From: Lineus longissimus
Taxonomy: Eukaryota > Nemertea > Pilidiophora > Heteronemertea > Lineidae
Assembly: GCF_910592395.1 (NCBI RefSeq)
Contig: NC_088315.1
Span: 6,822,501-6,886,500 of the forward strand
DNA length: 64,000 bases
Reading direction: 5' to 3'
Notes under the pieces: model-generated
Told to the model about the DNA's origin: nothing
Databases searched by the model: none
Seen by the model: only the letters and a program-made list of their open reading frames with translations
Made by a program: the position numbers and the translations under genes
Part shown: one piece after another, positions 61,801-64,000 of the stretch
Position numbering within the stretch: position 1 is the first letter of the stretch
Layout: each line of letters starts with the position of its first letter

Positions 61801-62663
61801 TATTATCAAGACATGGTGGCTGTTGAGGAATCGAAGTATCCGGCGTCTGAGACTGCAAATAGAAAAACAACAAAAGTTGTAAACTACTTGCCAACTAAAA
61901 CCCTTTGATGGATGTGACACGCCCAAAAAATGACATGAAGTATATAAAATATCAAAGAAGTATGGAAATGTGTAGGACAACGGCTCGTTAGGTCACCGCT
62001 TGTTAACATACTTCTGAAAATGGCAAAGACAAATTAAAGATATGTTACAGAATTGAGGACATTGTTTTCTAACGACTCATCCCAGCCAGGCTAGGGATGA
62101 TAATGCTGAAGGCGTGTGATTATATCACTTTTTCTTTATCGTTGAAGAAAAAATACCACAAACGTCAGAGCAACGAACAAGAGAATGTTTGTAGGCAGAA
62201 GAGGTGAAATATGGCGGCGGGGGGGGGGGGGGGGACGGGGGCTACGCAACCGGTACGTGTGTTATACATTTGTGAACTACATGCCAGAGTAGTTTCACAC
62301 GTATTCCTCATCAGTGGCGGAATACACAGTAAGGTACAGTGATATCATCCGCCAAGCGATCACAATACGGCTACCGCTAGTGTATCGCAAAAATAGACTA
62401 TGACAATCAAGCACAATTAACTAGAATGACACCACACATTGGGGACATTACCGTTGGACAGGGCCTAATTTCTTCGGAGGCAGCGTTATCGCCGGTAGCT
62501 CCTTCACTTCAGCATTGCCCTCCCCAGAATCCTTCTCTTTTGCCTCATCTTCCAACTGGGTATCCACAGAGAAACAATCATCCAGTGTCGCGCTGACTAT
62601 GGGAGTTTCGTCCTCTTTGGTTCGTATCAGAACAGACTCCACAGAAGAATTACTGCCGTCCAT
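55808..62663 (-). CDS. Voltage-sensor-domain protein of the Hv1/TMEM266 type with giant S1-S2 loop
   Basis: Eleven minus-strand exons join in phase (703 residues): 62663-62452, 61852-61728, 60693-59873, 59238-59185, 58801-58663, 58215-58100, 57633-57549, 57324-57146, 56820-56630, 56234-56078 and 55840-55808. S1 (about 84-110) has VVLDAA with Asp96 aligning to the Hv1 selectivity aspartate. S2 (about 370-396) has SFHLASL…LEKFMK, keeping the His, Glu386 and Lys390 positions. S3 is FDSFVVVSSLILDIV (Asp407, Asp418). S4 is LLPWRVIRIVN, keeping two arginines of the Hv1 RxWRxxRxxN pattern. A basic coiled coil (about 456-500) and a roughly 200-residue acidic/Ser-rich tail follow, more like TMEM266 than the short-tailed proton channel. 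A single exon inserts about 255 residues between S1 and S2. No pore domain is present. Expected in the plasma membrane as a coiled-coil dimer; whether it conducts protons cannot be read from sequence. Start ATG at 62663 opens a hydrophilic N-terminus. Confidence 0.87.
59873..60693 (-). other. Large exon encoding the S1-S2 loop and most of S2
   Basis: 821 bp, acceptor TTTAATCATTTCAG, donor GTAAGT. It encodes residues 113-386. Features in order: amphipathic start (AEDSLFHLVGIL), a basic cluster KRKRDTSHRNRRKRKR-type at about 198-213, Ser/Thr-rich linker, four N-x-S/T sequons (319, 329, 340, 351), CxC pairs at 344/346 and 356/358, a DHHDH cluster (359-363), then S2. The sequons agree with an extracellular location for this loop. 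Confidence 0.85.
61258..61296. repeat. Short hairpin in the first long intron of the voltage-sensor gene
   Basis: GATATCTACG (61258-61267) and its reverse complement CGTAGATATC (61287-61296) around a 19-base loop. Confidence 0.6.
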
Positions 62664-64000
62664 TTTGTAAGTTATTTAGTTCTAATCACTGTCGATGCTC
62701 TTAAATACCATTGTTGGTTTTTAGCATGATAATTCGTGACAGCCTAAAAGTAATGCAATATTTTACTGCACTGTATCACATTCAAGAGGAATTAAATCAG
62801 TGATGAAAATGTTATGATGTTACGAAATACGCAGAGAAAACTCATACCATGCTGAGACTACAGAATTCTTTAGCGGCTTTATACTTGGCTACGAGGAAGC
62901 TGTCAAAAGTTAAAATACACTGGGCAAGCCTCGTGATTCGCCAACCGATCGCAGCAAAACTTCCTGTTTGAAATGTTTACATCGTTATCACAAAGTATGA
63001 AAGATAAAACCGATTCCTGTAAAATGAACAGCATCCTGAATCTTCCATCACTATATTGACCACTTGAAAGAAAACTTCAACGAAATGATTTGCCGGCCAA
63101 TACCAGTACCTTAATACGGAGGCTGAATGATGTAGCCAAAGTTAATTCGATACTTCCTGCTCCTAAAATATCGAAGTTCCAATGAAATGAACACGATGTA
63201 TCACGTCCGCTTCAACAAGTCTGTCGCCATTTTGAAATCTATATATAAACAACCAATGCGTACCCTAAATTAATTCATCGAACTGTCGGCAGAGAAAAGA
63301 TCAGAGTACGAAATTGCTGATCATCTTAAGTATTTACTTTTAGGAAATATAATCTAAAAAACATCATCTATCGACTAGGTCACGATAATCCGTTAATCCG
63401 AACAGTTGTACCACGGCACAAAACACTCAAGTTCTATAAATATACGTTTGTCTGTTGCCGCTTTGGGCTTCTGATTTGAAAGTTGATTATTCCATTCGTT
63501 GCCATCAATTAGGTACATCGCCCTTTCATCAATTCCAACGAGTAGAATCCATGATGCCACTGCACAGTTGACACTTGAATATTCACCAACGAACACCAAT
63601 TTATCATGCAGATTTGTGAATACAGAACGTCTTTAAATGCCTTTCATTTCATTGAAATGTGCCTAACATTCTGATAGCCAGAATGCTTCTGAGCCACATG
63701 TTACAGCGTACACGAGTAGCGCCACGAATGCGTCTCATCCAGAAAGTCGTACACCATTGGAAGCCTTATATGGAACGAAAACAGCACGCAAATAGAATGG
63801 CGTCTATTAATAGCGTTACGCATTTACAATCGTATTCCTATTATAGTTGTAGCTTCCTTTTCGAGATTTTCGACTCTTCTGCAATGATTCAAACTCTTGG
63901 AAAATATCGAAAATACGTGTACTCCGTAAGCTGTAAGCTGTTTTGCCAAATTCAACAGTTTTTCCTATCATCTACAGTATATGACTCCTTTTTTAGATTT
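62664..64000. other. Upstream flank of the voltage-sensor gene
   Basis: Expected to hold the 5'UTR and promoter of the minus-strand gene. I see no clear TATA box or initiator. A minus-strand open segment at 63393-63599 is protein-like in part (WILLVGIDERAMYLIDG) but has no recognisable family or splice partner. Confidence 0.4.

Overview
This is animal nuclear DNA. It is AT-rich, with GT-AG introns of about 0.1-5 kb and spliced genes that encode metazoan families: a tektin, an astacin protease with ShK modules, a UDP-glucuronosyltransferase, an ankyrin/SOCS-box protein and a voltage-sensor protein of the Hv1/TMEM266 type. Frequent ACATGTA-type words, many poly-G/poly-C tracts, small MITE-like elements and tRNA-derived SINEs suggest a marine invertebrate (mollusc, brachiopod, hemichordate or lancelet grade). 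The sequence alone does not settle the phylum. All exon models below were built by hand from open frames, splice sites and phase agreement; none has transcript support.

Layout. 0-3 kb: the last exon of a gene entering from the left (+) and a single-coding-exon ankyrin/SOCS-box gene (-). 4.5-10.5 kb: an 11-exon secreted astacin metalloprotease with three ShK modules (+). 11.2-12.8 kb: an intronless membrane UDP-glycosyltransferase (+). 15.4-21.9 kb: a tektin-3-like gene (-), with a possible extra 5' exon near 27 kb. 22-36 kb: mostly gene-poor DNA with a weak two-exon orphan gene at 32.4-32.9 kb, small inverted-repeat elements and a 584-bp tandem duplication. 36.4-48.5 kb: a repeat block with two unrelated tandem satellites (both with 85-bp monomers and higher-order periods), composite palindromic/SINE elements between them, and purine-rich minisatellites. 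48.5-55.8 kb: intergenic DNA with MITE-like insertions. 55.8-62.7 kb: an 11-exon gene (-) for a voltage-sensor-domain protein.

Two things stand out. First, the tektin gene carries four tandem copies of one exon, each exactly 86 bp with identical phase. Inclusion of exactly one keeps the frame; skipping all of them, or joining two, gives early stops. This is a mutually exclusive exon cassette that would make four versions of one helical segment of an axonemal filament protein. Second, the Hv1/TMEM266-like protein keeps the S1 aspartate of proton channels but has lost the first S4 arginine. It also has about 255 residues inserted between S1 and S2, containing four N-glycosylation sequons, two CxC pairs and a His cluster beside the conserved S2 histidine.

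The genes do not form a pathway. Tektin (cilia), UGT (detoxification/lipid conjugation) and the protease are independent neighbours.
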